A stretch of DNA of 64,000 bases from Ignavibacteriales bacterium. Its GTDB lineage: Bacteria; Bacteroidota; Ignavibacteria; Ignavibacteriales; SURF-24. Position 1 is the first letter of the stretch. Every line of letters begins with the position of its first letter. Below, piece after piece: positions 45,659-54,372 of the stretch. The DNA is taken from NCBI GenBank assembly GCA_026390815.1, contig JAPLFH010000040.1, forward strand, positions 62,001 through 126,000. The letters run 5' to 3'. Under the pieces are notes generated by a model. It was not told the origin of the DNA. It made no database searches and saw only the letters and a list, made by a program, of their open reading frames with translations. The position numbers and the translations under genes are program-made.

Positions 45659-46855
45659 ATGAAAGCGCTATTATTAGAAAATATTCATCCGTTTGCAGAA
45701 GAAATTCTTAAAAAAGATGGAATTGAGATTGAGAGTTTGTCTAAAAGTTTGCCAGATGATGAACTGATTGAATCATTAAAAAAGGTACAGCTTTTAGGAA
45801 TTCGTTCAAGAACACAAATTTCAAAAAAAGTTCTGGAAAATTCACCAGACCTGCTTGCCATTGGTGCGTTTTGCATAGGAACAAACCAGATTGAACTGGA
45901 AGCAGCATCATTAAATGGAGTTGCAGTTTTTAATGCACCGTATAGTAATACCCGCAGTGTAGCAGAAATTGTTATTGCTGAAATTATTTTCCTTATAAGG
46001 AAATTATATGATAAAATATACAAAGCCCACCAGGGAATTTGGGATAAATCAGTAAATCACGCTCACGAAGTCCGTGGAAAAAAGCTTGGGATTATTGGTT
46101 ATGGAAATATAGGCTCACAGGTTTCTATGCTTGCGGAAGCAATGGGCATGACTGTTTATTATTACGATGTTGTTGATAAACTAACAATAGGAAACGCAAC
46201 CCGCTTATCTTCACTTGAAGAGCTTTTTAAAATTGCTGATGTAATAACAATTCACGTTGACGGAAATCCTAATAATGTAAAATTGATTGGAGAGAAAGAA
46301 TTTGATCTGATGAAGGATGGAGTAATTGTTTTAAATCTTAGCCGTGGCTTTGTTGTTGATGTTGAAGCGTTGAAAAATAATATTGTATCTGGTAAAATAG
46401 TTGGTGCTTCTATTGATGTTTTTCCGGAAGAACCCAAAAGTGCTGATGAAAAATTTTATTCTCCATTACAAAATCTTCCAAACGTTCTATTAACCCCGCA
46501 TATTGGTGGTAGTACGGAGGAAGCGCAGTACAATATAGCGGAATTCGTTTCTAATAAGATGATTGAGTATCTCCGAACCGGAAGTACTTATACAAGTGTA
46601 AATTTTCCTAAAATTCAATTACCTTCAATGTCAGATTCTCACCGGTTGCTTCATGTTCATAAAAATCTACCAGGCGTTCTTTCGCAAATCAATACCATCT
46701 TTGCAAGAAATTCTGTTAACGTAGAATCACAATTCCTCCGAACAAATGAGTTGATTGGTTACGTGATTGCCGATGTAGACAAAAATTATAACGATTCACT
46801 TATGGGTGATCTTGAGAAAGTAGCTCACACAATAAAGTTAAGAATACTATATTAA
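45659..46855 (+). CDS. serA: D-3-phosphoglycerate dehydrogenase with ACT domain
   Basis: This is the first enzyme of serine synthesis; it oxidises 3-phosphoglycerate with NAD. The 398-residue form resembles the E. coli type: FCIGTNQIELEAASLNG near residues 79-95, PYSNTRSVAEIV near 102-113, Rossmann GYGNIG near 145-150, catalytic Arg in NLSRGFVVD, Glu in FPEEP and His in TPHIGGST. The C-terminal ACT domain (HKNLPGVLSQINTIFARNS) makes serine feedback likely. A 5-nt gap to the ogt gene shows co-transcription. Confidence 0.93.
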   Translation: MKALLLENIHPFAEEILKKDGIEIESLSKSLPDDELIESLKKVQLLGIRSRTQISKKVLENSPDLLAIGAFCIGTNQIELEAASLNGVAVFNAPYSNTRSVAEIVIAEIIFLIRKLYDKIYKAHQGIWDKSVNHAHEVRGKKLGIIGYGNIGSQVSMLAEAMGMTVYYYDVVDKLTIGNATRLSSLEELFKIADVITIHVDGNPNNVKLIGEKEFDLMKDGVIVLNLSRGFVVDVEALKNNIVSGKIVGASIDVFPEEPKSADEKFYSPLQNLPNVLLTPHIGGSTEEAQYNIAEFVSNKMIEYLRTGSTYTSVNFPKIQLPSMSDSHRLLHVHKNLPGVLSQINTIFARNSVNVESQFLRTNELIGYVIADVDKNYNDSLMGDLEKVAHTIKLRILY

Positions 46856-46860
46856 TATTC

Positions 46861-47385
46861 ATGGTTTCCCAAATTCCAAAAGAATCGGTTGAATATTGTG
46901 GTTATTATCAATCACCGGTTGGTGTTATAGAAATTATATCCTCAGAAACCAGCATCATTTCCATATCGTTCCTGCGAAATGATAAATCTAAACCAGAAAA
47001 TAAAAATGACATTCTTGATTATTGTATTGTTGAGTTGGATAAATATTTCAAAGGTGAGTTGACTGAATTCTCAAGCAGGTTAAGTTTAGGTGGAACAATT
47101 TTTCAGCAAAAAGTATGGAAGGAATTAATGAAAATTCCGTTTGGACAAACCATATCATATTTGGATTTAGCCAAAAGAACAGGTGATATAAAAGCTGTAC
47201 GGGCAGTTGGATTGGCGAACGGTAAAAACAAAATTCCTATCATCATTCCGTGTCATCGCGTTATTGGGAGCAATGGAAATCTAATAGGTTATAGCGGAGG
47301 GTTGTGGATTAAGGAATGGCTGTTAAATCATGAAAGAAAATTTTCATCGAATCAAGAAACAGGAAACCAATTAAACCTTTTTTGA
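46861..47385 (+). CDS. ogt: Methylated-DNA--protein-cysteine methyltransferase
   Basis: This DNA-repair protein removes alkyl groups from O6-alkylguanine. The acceptor cysteine is C131 in PCHRVIGSNG. The helix-turn-helix core has FQQKVWKELMKIPFGQTISYLDLA near residues 81-104, and the N-terminal domain begins CGYYQSPVGVIEI. At 174 residues it fits the Ogt form without an Ada-type domain. It follows serA by 5 nt and is probably carried on its transcript. Confidence 0.92.
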   Translation: MVSQIPKESVEYCGYYQSPVGVIEIISSETSIISISFLRNDKSKPENKNDILDYCIVELDKYFKGELTEFSSRLSLGGTIFQQKVWKELMKIPFGQTISYLDLAKRTGDIKAVRAVGLANGKNKIPIIIPCHRVIGSNGNLIGYSGGLWIKEWLLNHERKFSSNQETGNQLNLF

Positions 47386-47392
47386 AATAAAT

Positions 47393-47668
47393 TCACCCGT
47401 TCCTTTTCCGTCTTCTTTTTTTTGCGGCTGGGGATAGATCGATTAACACTGCAATTATTAATCCTGCAATTGGAATTGTTCCCCAAGAATTATCATACCA
47501 CTGAAAAACCACGCTGTACCAAAGAAGAGTTGTTGGAAGAAAAATGAATCCAATAATTGGCCAAAGCAAACTGGAAAAAACACCATCGAACCAGTGACTA
47601 AAAAACCAGAGTAAAACAACAATGATCCTGGGAGCAAAAAATGAAAAAATAAAAAGTATTATAGCCAT
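47393..47668 (-). CDS. Small membrane protein, three hydrophobic segments
   Basis: The 91 residues hold hydrophobic segments near 2-25, 33-55 and 62-82, and end in a basic tail (AAKKRRRKRNG), so the C-terminus is probably cytoplasmic. TTAAGGAGTTAAGA upstream of the ATG is a good ribosome binding site, which supports a real gene. It converges with ogt. I do not recognise a family. Confidence 0.6.
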   Translation of the reverse strand: MAIILFIFSFFAPRIIVVLLWFFSHWFDGVFSSLLWPIIGFIFLPTTLLWYSVVFQWYDNSWGTIPIAGLIIAVLIDLSPAAKKRRRKRNG

Positions 47669-47774
47669 CTTAACTCCTTTAAGATATTTGGAAGATTATC
47701 TTTTACTTTGCACAAAAATAATACAACTTTAATTTGATAGTTTCAATGCTGCATTTTATAGTTTTTATGGAATT

Positions 47775-47804
47775 TTGAAAACTTAAAAATTTTTTATAAC
47801 TTTG
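47775..47804 (+). promoter_or_regulatory. Bacteroidota-type promoter of the his operon
   Basis: TTTTG at 47773-47777 (TTG at 47775-47777) is followed, after a 19-nt spacer, by TAACTTTG at 47797-47804, a full match to the TAnnTTTG -7 element. Transcription would begin near 47808-47811, only a few bases before the leader-peptide ATG at 47815. The leader mRNA would thus have almost no 5' untranslated region. Confidence 0.75.
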
Positions 47805-47814
47805 TAACAGTATT

Positions 47815-47910
47815 ATGAAGACCAAATCAGTAAATATTATTAGTTCTGTTAAACCGATGATTCATCATCATCATTTAAATTTCCCACTTGGTGGTGTCGG
47901 TTTGTTTTAA
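47815..47910 (+). CDS. hisL: His operon leader peptide
   Basis: A 31-codon ORF (ATG 47815, TAA 47908-47910) has four consecutive CAT His codons at 47863-47874, encoding MIHHHHLNF. Such runs are the hallmark of his attenuators: a ribosome waiting for His-tRNA stalls here. The codons lie ahead of a hairpin-terminator array and of hisG. The start directly follows the promoter, so translation is probably leaderless or nearly so. The peptide has no role beyond regulation. It is too short for normal gene prediction. Confidence 0.9.
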   Translation: MKTKSVNIISSVKPMIHHHHLNFPLGGVGLF

Positions 47911-47963
47911 GTAAAGTTCAATACGCAAAATAGAAAGCCCCGACACAAAATCGGGGTTTTTTA
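47863..47963 (+). promoter_or_regulatory. Transcription attenuator of the his operon
   Basis: Three alternative pairings can be read. The His codons CATCATC (within 47863-47874) can pair with GGTGGTG (47890-47896). GTGTCGG at 47894-47900 is the exact reverse complement of CCGACAC at 47940-47946, making the antiterminator. CCCCGA (47938-47943) pairs with TCGGGG (47951-47956) followed by TTTTTT, making the terminator. The last two share bases 47940-47943 and are exclusive. Stalling at His codons would free GGTGGTGTCGG and favour read-through when histidine is scarce. Confidence 0.85.
47938..47962 (+). terminator. Rho-independent terminator of the his leader
   Basis: A 6-bp GC-rich stem CCCCGA/TCGGGG with a 7-nt loop (CACAAAA) is followed by six T. 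The ATG of hisG is 28 nt downstream. Confidence 0.9.
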
Positions 47964-47989
47964 GTTTTAAACACTTTGAGGAAAGAAAA

Positions 47990-48859
47990 ATGGAAAATGG
48001 AAATCTTAAATTAGCACTTCAGAAAAAAGGCAGGCTTTCGGATAAATCTCTTGAACTTCTTAGACATTGCGGCTTGGATATAGAAACTTATTCGGAAAGA
48101 TTGATAGTTTCTGCGCGTAACTTTAAAATTGATTTACTTTTCCTCCGCGATGATGATATACCTGAATACGTTCAGGATGGTGTAGCTGATATTGGTATTG
48201 TTGGTGAAGATGTTTTATTTGAAAAGCAGGCGGAAGTTATAATTAATGAAAAACTTGGATTTGGAAGATGCCGGTTGATGATTGCAGCACCGAATGATTC
48301 CGTTCCGGATTCAATTAAGGCATTGTCCGGAAAAACAATTGCCACATCTTATCCAAACATTTTAAAAAAATATTTAAACGAAAACTTAATTAATGCTAAA
48401 GTAATTGAAATCAGTGGATCGGTGGAAATTGCTCCTTCGCTTGGTGTGGCTGACCTGATTTGTGATATTGTTTCCACCGGTACAACCTTAATGATGAATA
48501 AACTTAAAAAATCATTTGTTGTTTTTGATTCTGAAGCTGTTTTAATTTCCAATAAAAGTTTAAAAGAAGATGACGAAAAATTCCAAACGCTTAACAATCT
48601 TTTAATAAGAATCCGTTCGGTTTTATTAGCCAAAAATTCTAAATACCTGATGATGAATGTACCTAAAGAATCACTTACAGAAATAATTAATGTTATTCCT
48701 TCGCTAAAAAGTCCAACTGTACTTAGCTTAGCTGATGGTAATTCTCTGGCGGTTCATGCGGTTATTCCATCGGATCAGTTCTGGAAGATAGTTGGTGACC
48801 TGAAAAATGCCGGAGCATCAGGAATTCTTTTATTACCTATTGAGAATATGATAATATGA
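47990..48859 (+). CDS. hisG: ATP phosphoribosyltransferase, long form
   Basis: HisG joins ATP and PRPP in the first step of histidine synthesis. The 289 residues are the long form: catalytic domains with KLALQKKGRLSDKSLELL, GVADIGIVGEDVL and the PRPP loop ISDIVSTG-like LICDIVSTGTTL, and an ACT-like HisG_C domain from about residue 215 (NVPKESLTEIINVIPSLKSPTV) that binds histidine. No HisZ is needed. ATG 47990 follows TGAGGAAAG. It is 28 nt from the leader terminator and overlaps hisD by 4 nt. Confidence 0.95.
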   Translation: MENGNLKLALQKKGRLSDKSLELLRHCGLDIETYSERLIVSARNFKIDLLFLRDDDIPEYVQDGVADIGIVGEDVLFEKQAEVIINEKLGFGRCRLMIAAPNDSVPDSIKALSGKTIATSYPNILKKYLNENLINAKVIEISGSVEIAPSLGVADLICDIVSTGTTLMMNKLKKSFVVFDSEAVLISNKSLKEDDEKFQTLNNLLIRIRSVLLAKNSKYLMMNVPKESLTEIINVIPSLKSPTVLSLADGNSLAVHAVIPSDQFWKIVGDLKNAGASGILLLPIENMII

Positions 48860-50148
48860 AAACTTACGAACTTAAAAACCTGAATCCTGAAGAGCGGGAA
48901 AAACTACTTAAACGACCGGCAATAAATCTTGATGACACGTTAAGTATTGTTAAACCAATTCTAAGCGACATAAAAGAAAATGGATTGCAAGCTGCATTAA
49001 AGTACGCTGAACTTTATGATGGCTTTTCTTCAGACGATATTCTTGTTTCAACTAAAGAATTTGAATCTGCAGAAATTAACCTGGACGAAAAAATTAAAGA
49101 TGCTATAAAATCAGCGGCACGCAATATTGAATTTTTCCATCGTAATCAAATTCCAAAAGATTATGAAGTTGAAATGATGCCCGGAGTTCGCTGTTCAAGA
49201 GAATTCAGAGCAATTCAGAATGTAGGTTTGTACATTCCTGGTGGTAACGCTGTTCTTCCTTCAACAATGCTTATGCTTGGTATTCCAGCAAAGCTTGCTG
49301 GTTGCAAAAGAATTGTTGTCTGTTCACCGGCAAAAGATGGTAAAATAAATAATGCTTTACTTTTTGCAGCCAAGTTAATTGGAATAAATGAATTTTATAA
49401 ACTTGGCGGAGCGCAGGCAATTGGATTGATGGCTTACGGAGATGCCAACTTCAAAAAAGTTGATAAAATATTTGGTCCTGGGAATCAGTACGTAACAGCG
49501 GCAAAACTTCTTGTAAGTATTGATTTATCCGGTTGCACAATAGATATGCCCGCTGGTCCAAGTGAAGTTTTAATAATTGCTGATGAAAGTGCAAACCCGG
49601 CTTTTATTGCTGCCGATCTGCTTTCGCAGGCAGAGCATGGAAGTGATTCCCAAGTAATTCTCATCAGTAATTCGTCTTTAATTATTCAGCAGGTTCAAGT
49701 TGAGATTGCTGAGCAAATAAAAGGTTTATCACGTCAAAAATTTGCTGCTGATTCCCTCAATTCATCTTTCTCCTTACTTGTTGAAAATATTGATGATGCA
49801 TTTTTGTTTTCAAATGAATATGCTCCTGAGCATTTAATCCTTCATATTAATATGGCGGAAAATTATAAAATGAATGTGATTAATGCCGGCTCAATATTTC
49901 TGGGAGAGTACTCACCGGAAAGCGCTGGCGATTATGCTTCAGGAACAAATCACTCATTACCGACTTATGGTTATGCAAAATCAATTAGCGGCGTTTCAGT
50001 AGAGAATTTTATGAAATCAATAAGTTTTCAAAAATTAACAAGAAGAGGCTTGAAGGGATTAGCAAATACAGTAGAAACTTTAGCGGAAGTGGAAATGCTT
50101 GGTGCGCACAAAAATGCTGTTACAATAAGGATAAAGAAAAATGATTGA
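48856..50148 (+). CDS. hisD: Histidinol dehydrogenase
   Basis: HisD carries out the last two oxidations, histidinol to histidine, with NAD and zinc. Typical blocks are NVGLYIPGGNAVLPSTMLMLGIPA-type residues 118-135, the LGGAQAIGLMAYG segment, FGPGNQYVTAAK, DMPAGPSEVLIIAD and LLSQAEHGSDSQ (zinc and catalytic Gln/His). The closing SVENFMKSISFQKLTRRG is also standard. At 430 residues it is the normal length. It overlaps hisG (ATGA) and hisC (8 nt). Confidence 0.95.
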   Translation: MKTYELKNLNPEEREKLLKRPAINLDDTLSIVKPILSDIKENGLQAALKYAELYDGFSSDDILVSTKEFESAEINLDEKIKDAIKSAARNIEFFHRNQIPKDYEVEMMPGVRCSREFRAIQNVGLYIPGGNAVLPSTMLMLGIPAKLAGCKRIVVCSPAKDGKINNALLFAAKLIGINEFYKLGGAQAIGLMAYGDANFKKVDKIFGPGNQYVTAAKLLVSIDLSGCTIDMPAGPSEVLIIADESANPAFIAADLLSQAEHGSDSQVILISNSSLIIQQVQVEIAEQIKGLSRQKFAADSLNSSFSLLVENIDDAFLFSNEYAPEHLILHINMAENYKMNVINAGSIFLGEYSPESAGDYASGTNHSLPTYGYAKSISGVSVENFMKSISFQKLTRRGLKGLANTVETLAEVEMLGAHKNAVTIRIKKND

Positions 50149-51187
50149 AAACTTAGTTAGAGAAAATATCAGGAAGTTGAAACCTTATACTTCAGCGAGA
50201 GATCAGTATTCGGAAGGTATCCTGCTTGATGCAAATGAAAATGGATTAGGTACAACAGTTGAAGAATTTGCATTTCTTGAATTAAACAGGTATCCGGATC
50301 CCCATCAAAAAGAATTAAAAAAAGCTGTGGGGAATTATTACAATATTCAGAAAGAATCTCTTTTCTTTGGTGTTGGTTCAGATGAAATCATCGATCTTTT
50401 GATTAGAATATTTTGTGAACCAACCAAAGACAAAGCAATGATTCTTGATCCAACTTACGGAATGTACAAAGTTGCCTGCGATATAAATAATGTTGAAACC
50501 ATTTCCATCGATTTGAATCCCGACTTTCAAATTGATTTGGATGCTGTTAAGGCAAACTTTAATTCAACAATTAAAATGTTATTTCTTTGTTCACCAAATA
50601 ATCCAACTGGAAATCTTTTAAACAGGGAAGACATATTGAAACTATGTTCAATGTTCAATTCAATTGTTGTGGTTGATGAAGCATATATTGACTTTGCAAA
50701 AGATAATACGCTAATTCAGGATGTAAAAAATTTTCCTAACCTTGTAATTCTCCGGACTTTTTCTAAAGCCTGGGGCTTGGCAGGGATAAGGCTCGGTTTC
50801 TGCATTGCCAATTCGGAAATAATTAATTTCTTGTTTAAAGTGAAAGCACCCTATAACATTAACACGCTTACCCGCTACGCTGTTTTAAAAGCGATTGAAA
50901 ATAATAAAAAGAAAGACGAATTTGTAATGCGCCTGATTTCTGAAAGAGAAAGAGTTAAATTTGAATTGCAGAAAATATCCGGTATAAATAAAATATTTCA
51001 TTCTGATGCAAACTATCTTTTATTCACGTGTAAGAATGCAAAACGAATACAGAAAAAATTAGCTGACGAAGGAATAATAATCAGAGACAGAAGCTCTTAC
51101 CGGATGCTTGAGGATTGCCTGCGTTTATCAATTGGAACAGTAGAAGAGAATAATAAATTTTTGGAAGCAATAAAGAAGTTGTTATGA
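50141..51187 (+). CDS. hisC: Histidinol-phosphate aminotransferase
   Basis: HisC is a PLP enzyme that makes L-histidinol phosphate. The PLP lysine is in RTFSKAWGLAGIRLGF, and PNNPTGNLLNRED, VVDEAYIDFA and DANENGLG are typical of class I aminotransferases of the HisC group. At 348 residues it is complete. It overlaps hisD upstream by 8 nt and hisB downstream by 4 nt. Confidence 0.94.
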   Translation: MIENLVRENIRKLKPYTSARDQYSEGILLDANENGLGTTVEEFAFLELNRYPDPHQKELKKAVGNYYNIQKESLFFGVGSDEIIDLLIRIFCEPTKDKAMILDPTYGMYKVACDINNVETISIDLNPDFQIDLDAVKANFNSTIKMLFLCSPNNPTGNLLNREDILKLCSMFNSIVVVDEAYIDFAKDNTLIQDVKNFPNLVILRTFSKAWGLAGIRLGFCIANSEIINFLFKVKAPYNINTLTRYAVLKAIENNKKKDEFVMRLISERERVKFELQKISGINKIFHSDANYLLFTCKNAKRIQKKLADEGIIIRDRSSYRMLEDCLRLSIGTVEENNKFLEAIKKLL

Positions 51188-52086
51188 ATAAAGTAACCAT
51201 TGACAAGAATTTTTTCGATTTCAATTTGCAAGAAGCTTCCGGTTTAATAAGCGGATTGAAGAAACTTGCACAGAAAAATTTTGTAATTGAAGTTAAAGAC
51301 TTCGAACCGGATGAGTTGATGAAAAAAATTTTATTGAGCGAAGGAATTTCGATTAATCAAAAACTGGAAAAAGAAAGCTCATTCAAAGCAAAATATTTTA
51401 TAAGCAAAGCTGAGCAAAAACTTAATGATTATAAAACCATCGTTGTTTCCCAACAGTCAGAAATAAAATCCTTTGAGCAGGCAATTGAAAAAATCAACAG
51501 TTCGTTAAGAACAGCATCCGTAAATCGTGTTACAAAAGAAACAGATATTAAGATAAAACTTTCGCTTGATGGCGGCGCAAAATCGAAAATAAAAACCGGT
51601 GTTGGCTTTTTCGATCATATGCTTGAACAGATAGCCAAGCATGCAAATATCAATTTGAACATAGCTGTTAAAGGTGATCTTGAAGTAGACGAACATCATA
51701 CAGTTGAGGATGTTGGGATTGCACTCGGTACTGCTTTGAACGAAGCGCTTGGTGATAAGAAAGGAATTAAACGCTATGGTTTTTTTCTTCCAATGGATGA
51801 ATCGATTGCCAGATGTGCAGTTGATCTTGGTGGAAGAAGCAGTTTGAATTTTAAATGCAAATTTAAACGCGAAAAAGTCGGTGACTTTCCAACAGAATTA
51901 ACCGAAGAATTTTTCAGAGGATTGGCTTCCGGGCTTAAAGCAAATATTTTTTTGCGAGCAAAAGGTAAAAATGATCATCACAAAATTGAAGCAATGTTTA
52001 AAGCATTCGCCAAATCGTTGAACGAAGCTTGCAGAATTGATGAACGAAGTGAAGGAAGTCTTCCATCAACAAAAGGAGTTATATGA
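51184..52086 (+). CDS. hisB: Imidazoleglycerol-phosphate dehydratase with a degenerate N-terminal HAD-like extension
   Basis: HisB dehydrates imidazoleglycerol phosphate. The C-terminal domain from about residue 109 is intact: GVGFFDHMLEQIAKH, EVDEHHTVEDVGIALG (metal His), KRYGFFLPMDESIARCAVDLGGR, KGKNDHHKIEAMFKAFAKSL and the ending SLPSTKGVI. In the bifunctional HisB the first 165 residues are a HAD phosphatase with DxDGT. Here about 108 residues replace it; GLISGLKKLAQKNFVIEV and KNDYKTIVVSQQSEIKSFEQAI recall a shrunken HAD, but DxD and the other catalytic residues are absent. This activity must come from elsewhere. Confidence 0.9.
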   Translation: MNKVTIDKNFFDFNLQEASGLISGLKKLAQKNFVIEVKDFEPDELMKKILLSEGISINQKLEKESSFKAKYFISKAEQKLNDYKTIVVSQQSEIKSFEQAIEKINSSLRTASVNRVTKETDIKIKLSLDGGAKSKIKTGVGFFDHMLEQIAKHANINLNIAVKGDLEVDEHHTVEDVGIALGTALNEALGDKKGIKRYGFFLPMDESIARCAVDLGGRSSLNFKCKFKREKVGDFPTELTEEFFRGLASGLKANIFLRAKGKNDHHKIEAMFKAFAKSLNEACRIDERSEGSLPSTKGVI

Positions 52087-52667
52087 TTGCGCTGATTGAT
52101 TACGGAGCGGGAAATACGGCTTCGGTGGCTAATGCACTTAGAACTCTAAAACAGGAATTTATTCTAACCAATAGTGAGGTGGAAATTTGCAAAGCAGATA
52201 AAGCAATCTTTCCTGGTGTGGGAGAAGCATCGTATGCTATCAGACAGTTGCATAAATATAATTTGATCAACCTTCTCCGGATAATCAAACGCCCCATCCT
52301 TGGTATATGTCTTGGTATGCAGTTGCTGGCAGATTATTCTAAAGAAGGAAATGTTTCTTGTCTCGGAATAATTCCAGGCATAATTGAAAAGTTTGATTCT
52401 TCAAAAGTAACAGTTCCACATATGGGTTGGAACGAAGTATTTCAAATCAAAAAAAGTCCGTTGTTCGATGGAATAAAGGATGGAGAATTCTTTTACTTTG
52501 CACATTCCTATTTATTTTCTTTAGGTGAAAGTACAACTTCTAAAACAAATCATGGAATCGATTTTTCTGCTTCAGTCGAAAAGGAAAATTACTTCGGTGT
52601 GCAGTTTCATCCGGAAAAATCTGGTGATGCAGGATTAAGAGTTCTAAAGAATTTTATTGAATTATGA
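52083..52667 (+). CDS. hisH: Imidazole glycerol phosphate synthase, glutamine amidotransferase subunit
   Basis: HisH supplies ammonia to HisF. The class I amidotransferase triad is visible: Cys in GICLGMQLL, His and Glu in FHPEKSGDAG. The oxyanion and interface regions include YGAGNTASVANAL near the start and PHMGWNEV. At 194 residues it is complete. It overlaps hisB by 4 nt, and a 141-nt gap with a repeat follows before hisA. Confidence 0.94.
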   Translation: MIALIDYGAGNTASVANALRTLKQEFILTNSEVEICKADKAIFPGVGEASYAIRQLHKYNLINLLRIIKRPILGICLGMQLLADYSKEGNVSCLGIIPGIIEKFDSSKVTVPHMGWNEVFQIKKSPLFDGIKDGEFFYFAHSYLFSLGESTTSKTNHGIDFSASVEKENYFGVQFHPEKSGDAGLRVLKNFIEL

Positions 52668-52682
52668 AGAGCGTGATCTCAA

Positions 52683-52760
52683 ACTTGATCTTAATTGTTC
52701 TCTTAATCTTACTCAGCATTTTCTTTTGAAAAAAGAGTAAGAACAAGATTAAGAGTAAAA
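52683..52760. repeat. Dispersed intergenic repeat, copy 3, inside the his operon
   Basis: The left part (52683-52714) is rich in CTTAATCTT and TGTTCTC; the right part (52735-52760) holds GAGTAAGAACAAGATTAAGA. TCTTACTC at 52707-52714 is the exact reverse complement of GAGTAAGA at 52735-52742, forming a hairpin with a 20-nt loop. The AAGAACAAGATTAAG core also occurs, inverted, at 10994-11042. Confidence 0.6.
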
Positions 52761-52808
52761 CATAATCTTTCTTTTTTTGTAAGAATAAATAAATATTTTT
52801 TAATAACT

Positions 52809-53528
52809 ATGATAGTAATTCCAGCAATAGACATATTTCAAAACAAAATTGTCCGTCTTCGGCAAGGAGAATTTGACAAAATTGAATACTATCCAAATTC
52901 GCCATTACACCAGGCAAGGATTTTTGATGAATTCGGATTTGAGTGGTTGCACCTGGTTGATCTTCTTGGTTCAAAATCCGGAGAAATATCTGTTAAAGAT
53001 TTAATTGGAGAAATAAAATCTGAAACCAATTTAAAGATTGAGTTTGGAGGTGGAGTTAGAAATAGTGAAAATGTTTCTGAACTTTTATCTTTGGGAGTTG
53101 ATAAAGTAATTATCGGTTCTCTATCTATTCAAAATAAAAATGAGTTTGTAAAGATTACTGAAAAATTTGATGTTGAAAAAATTATTGTTGCCGCAGATGT
53201 TAAAAACGAAAAAGTAGTTATAAAAGGTTGGACAGAGCAAACATCTATCTCCATCTTTGATCATATAGAATATTGTAAAGAAATTGGAGTAGTAACTTTT
53301 TTGTGTACAGATATATCAACAGATGGAATGTTGACAGGTGCAAACAGAACACTTTATGAGAAAATTCTTAAGAAAGAACCGGGAATTAAATTAATTGCTT
53401 CCGGTGGCATTAAAGATTTACAAGATGTAATTGCTGTAAAAAACACAAATATATTTGGCGTTGTAATTGGAAAAGCAATCTATGAAAATAAGATTGATTT
53501 GAAGGAGCTGGTAAAAATTGGTAAGTAA
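52809..53528 (+). CDS. hisA: ProFAR isomerase
   Basis: HisA is an Amadori isomerase with a TIM barrel. The catalytic Asp residues are D8 in VIPAIDIF and a second in [19 protein letters not shown] and GGGVRN are the phosphate-binding regions. At 239 residues it is normal. The gene sits 141 nt after hisH with a hairpin repeat between, and its end overlaps hisF by 11 nt. Confidence 0.94.
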   Translation: MIVIPAIDIFQNKIVRLRQGEFDKIEYYPNSPLHQARIFDEFGFEWLHLVDLLGSKSGEISVKDLIGEIKSETNLKIEFGGGVRNSENVSELLSLGVDKVIIGSLSIQNKNEFVKITEKFDVEKIIVAADVKNEKVVIKGWTEQTSISIFDHIEYCKEIGVVTFLCTDISTDGMLTGANRTLYEKILKKEPGIKLIASGGIKDLQDVIAVKNTNIFGVVIGKAIYENKIDLKELVKIGK

Positions 53529-54273
53529 AAGAATCATCCCTTGCCTTGATGTTAAAGATGGAATTGTTGTAAAAGGAACAAACTTTGTCAATCTTGTAGA
53601 AGCCGGAGATGCAGTTGATTTAGCAAAAAGATATGTTCTGGAAGGTGCAGATGAATTAGTATTCCTGGATATAACTGCTTCGGTGGAGAAAAGAAAAATA
53701 TTAATTCATCTTGTAGAAGAAGTTGCACGCGCTATTCAAATTCCATTTACAGTTGGTGGTGGCATTACTGATTTATACGATATTGAAAATTTATTAAAAG
53801 CCGGCGCTGATAAAGTATCATTAAATTCTTCTATTGTTAAAGATCCTTCGTTAATTTCCAGAGCCGCAAAGCAAGTTGGCAGCCAGGCTGTAGTTGCTGC
53901 TATTGATGTTAAATCAGTTAATGGTAAGTATAAAGTATTTGTTAAAGGTGGAAGAGAGGAAACAGAATTGGAAGGTTTTGAATGGTGCTGGCGTGCAGCC
54001 GATTTAGGTGCTGGAGAAATTCTTTTAACTTCGATGGATAAAGATGGAACCAAAAGTGGATATGACAATATATTTCTTAAAAAATTGAAAGAGTTGGTAA
54101 GCATTCCGGTCATCGCAAGCGGTGGAGCTGGAAGAAAGGAGGATTTCCTGGATACATTTAGAAAAACAGATGTTGATGCATGTCTTGCTGCAAGCCTTTT
54201 CCATTTTGATATTTTGAAAATAAGAGATTTGAAAAATTACTTGAATGAAAATAATATTAAAGTCAGATTATAA
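53518..54273 (+). CDS. hisF: Imidazole glycerol phosphate synthase, cyclase subunit
   Basis: HisF forms the imidazole ring. The catalytic Asp pair is visible, in [11 protein letters not shown] and in AIDVKSVNG. The barrel also has [15 protein letters not shown] and [18 protein letters not shown]. Start is TTG 53518, chosen because the family begins two residues before [15 protein letters not shown] at 53501-53506 is about 11 nt upstream. It overlaps hisA by 11 nt. At 251 residues it is complete. Confidence 0.94.
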   Translation: MVSKRIIPCLDVKDGIVVKGTNFVNLVEAGDAVDLAKRYVLEGADELVFLDITASVEKRKILIHLVEEVARAIQIPFTVGGGITDLYDIENLLKAGADKVSLNSSIVKDPSLISRAAKQVGSQAVVAAIDVKSVNGKYKVFVKGGREETELEGFEWCWRAADLGAGEILLTSMDKDGTKSGYDNIFLKKLKELVSIPVIASGGAGRKEDFLDTFRKTDVDACLAASLFHFDILKIRDLKNYLNENNIKVRL

Positions 54274-54372
54274 ACAGTGGTGCTTGAAGCGGGATTCCAA
54301 ACTTCAGTTAACATTTCCACTTTCCAACTCAAAGTATCCGAAAACCAGAATCAAAAAACTTAATAAAAAACT

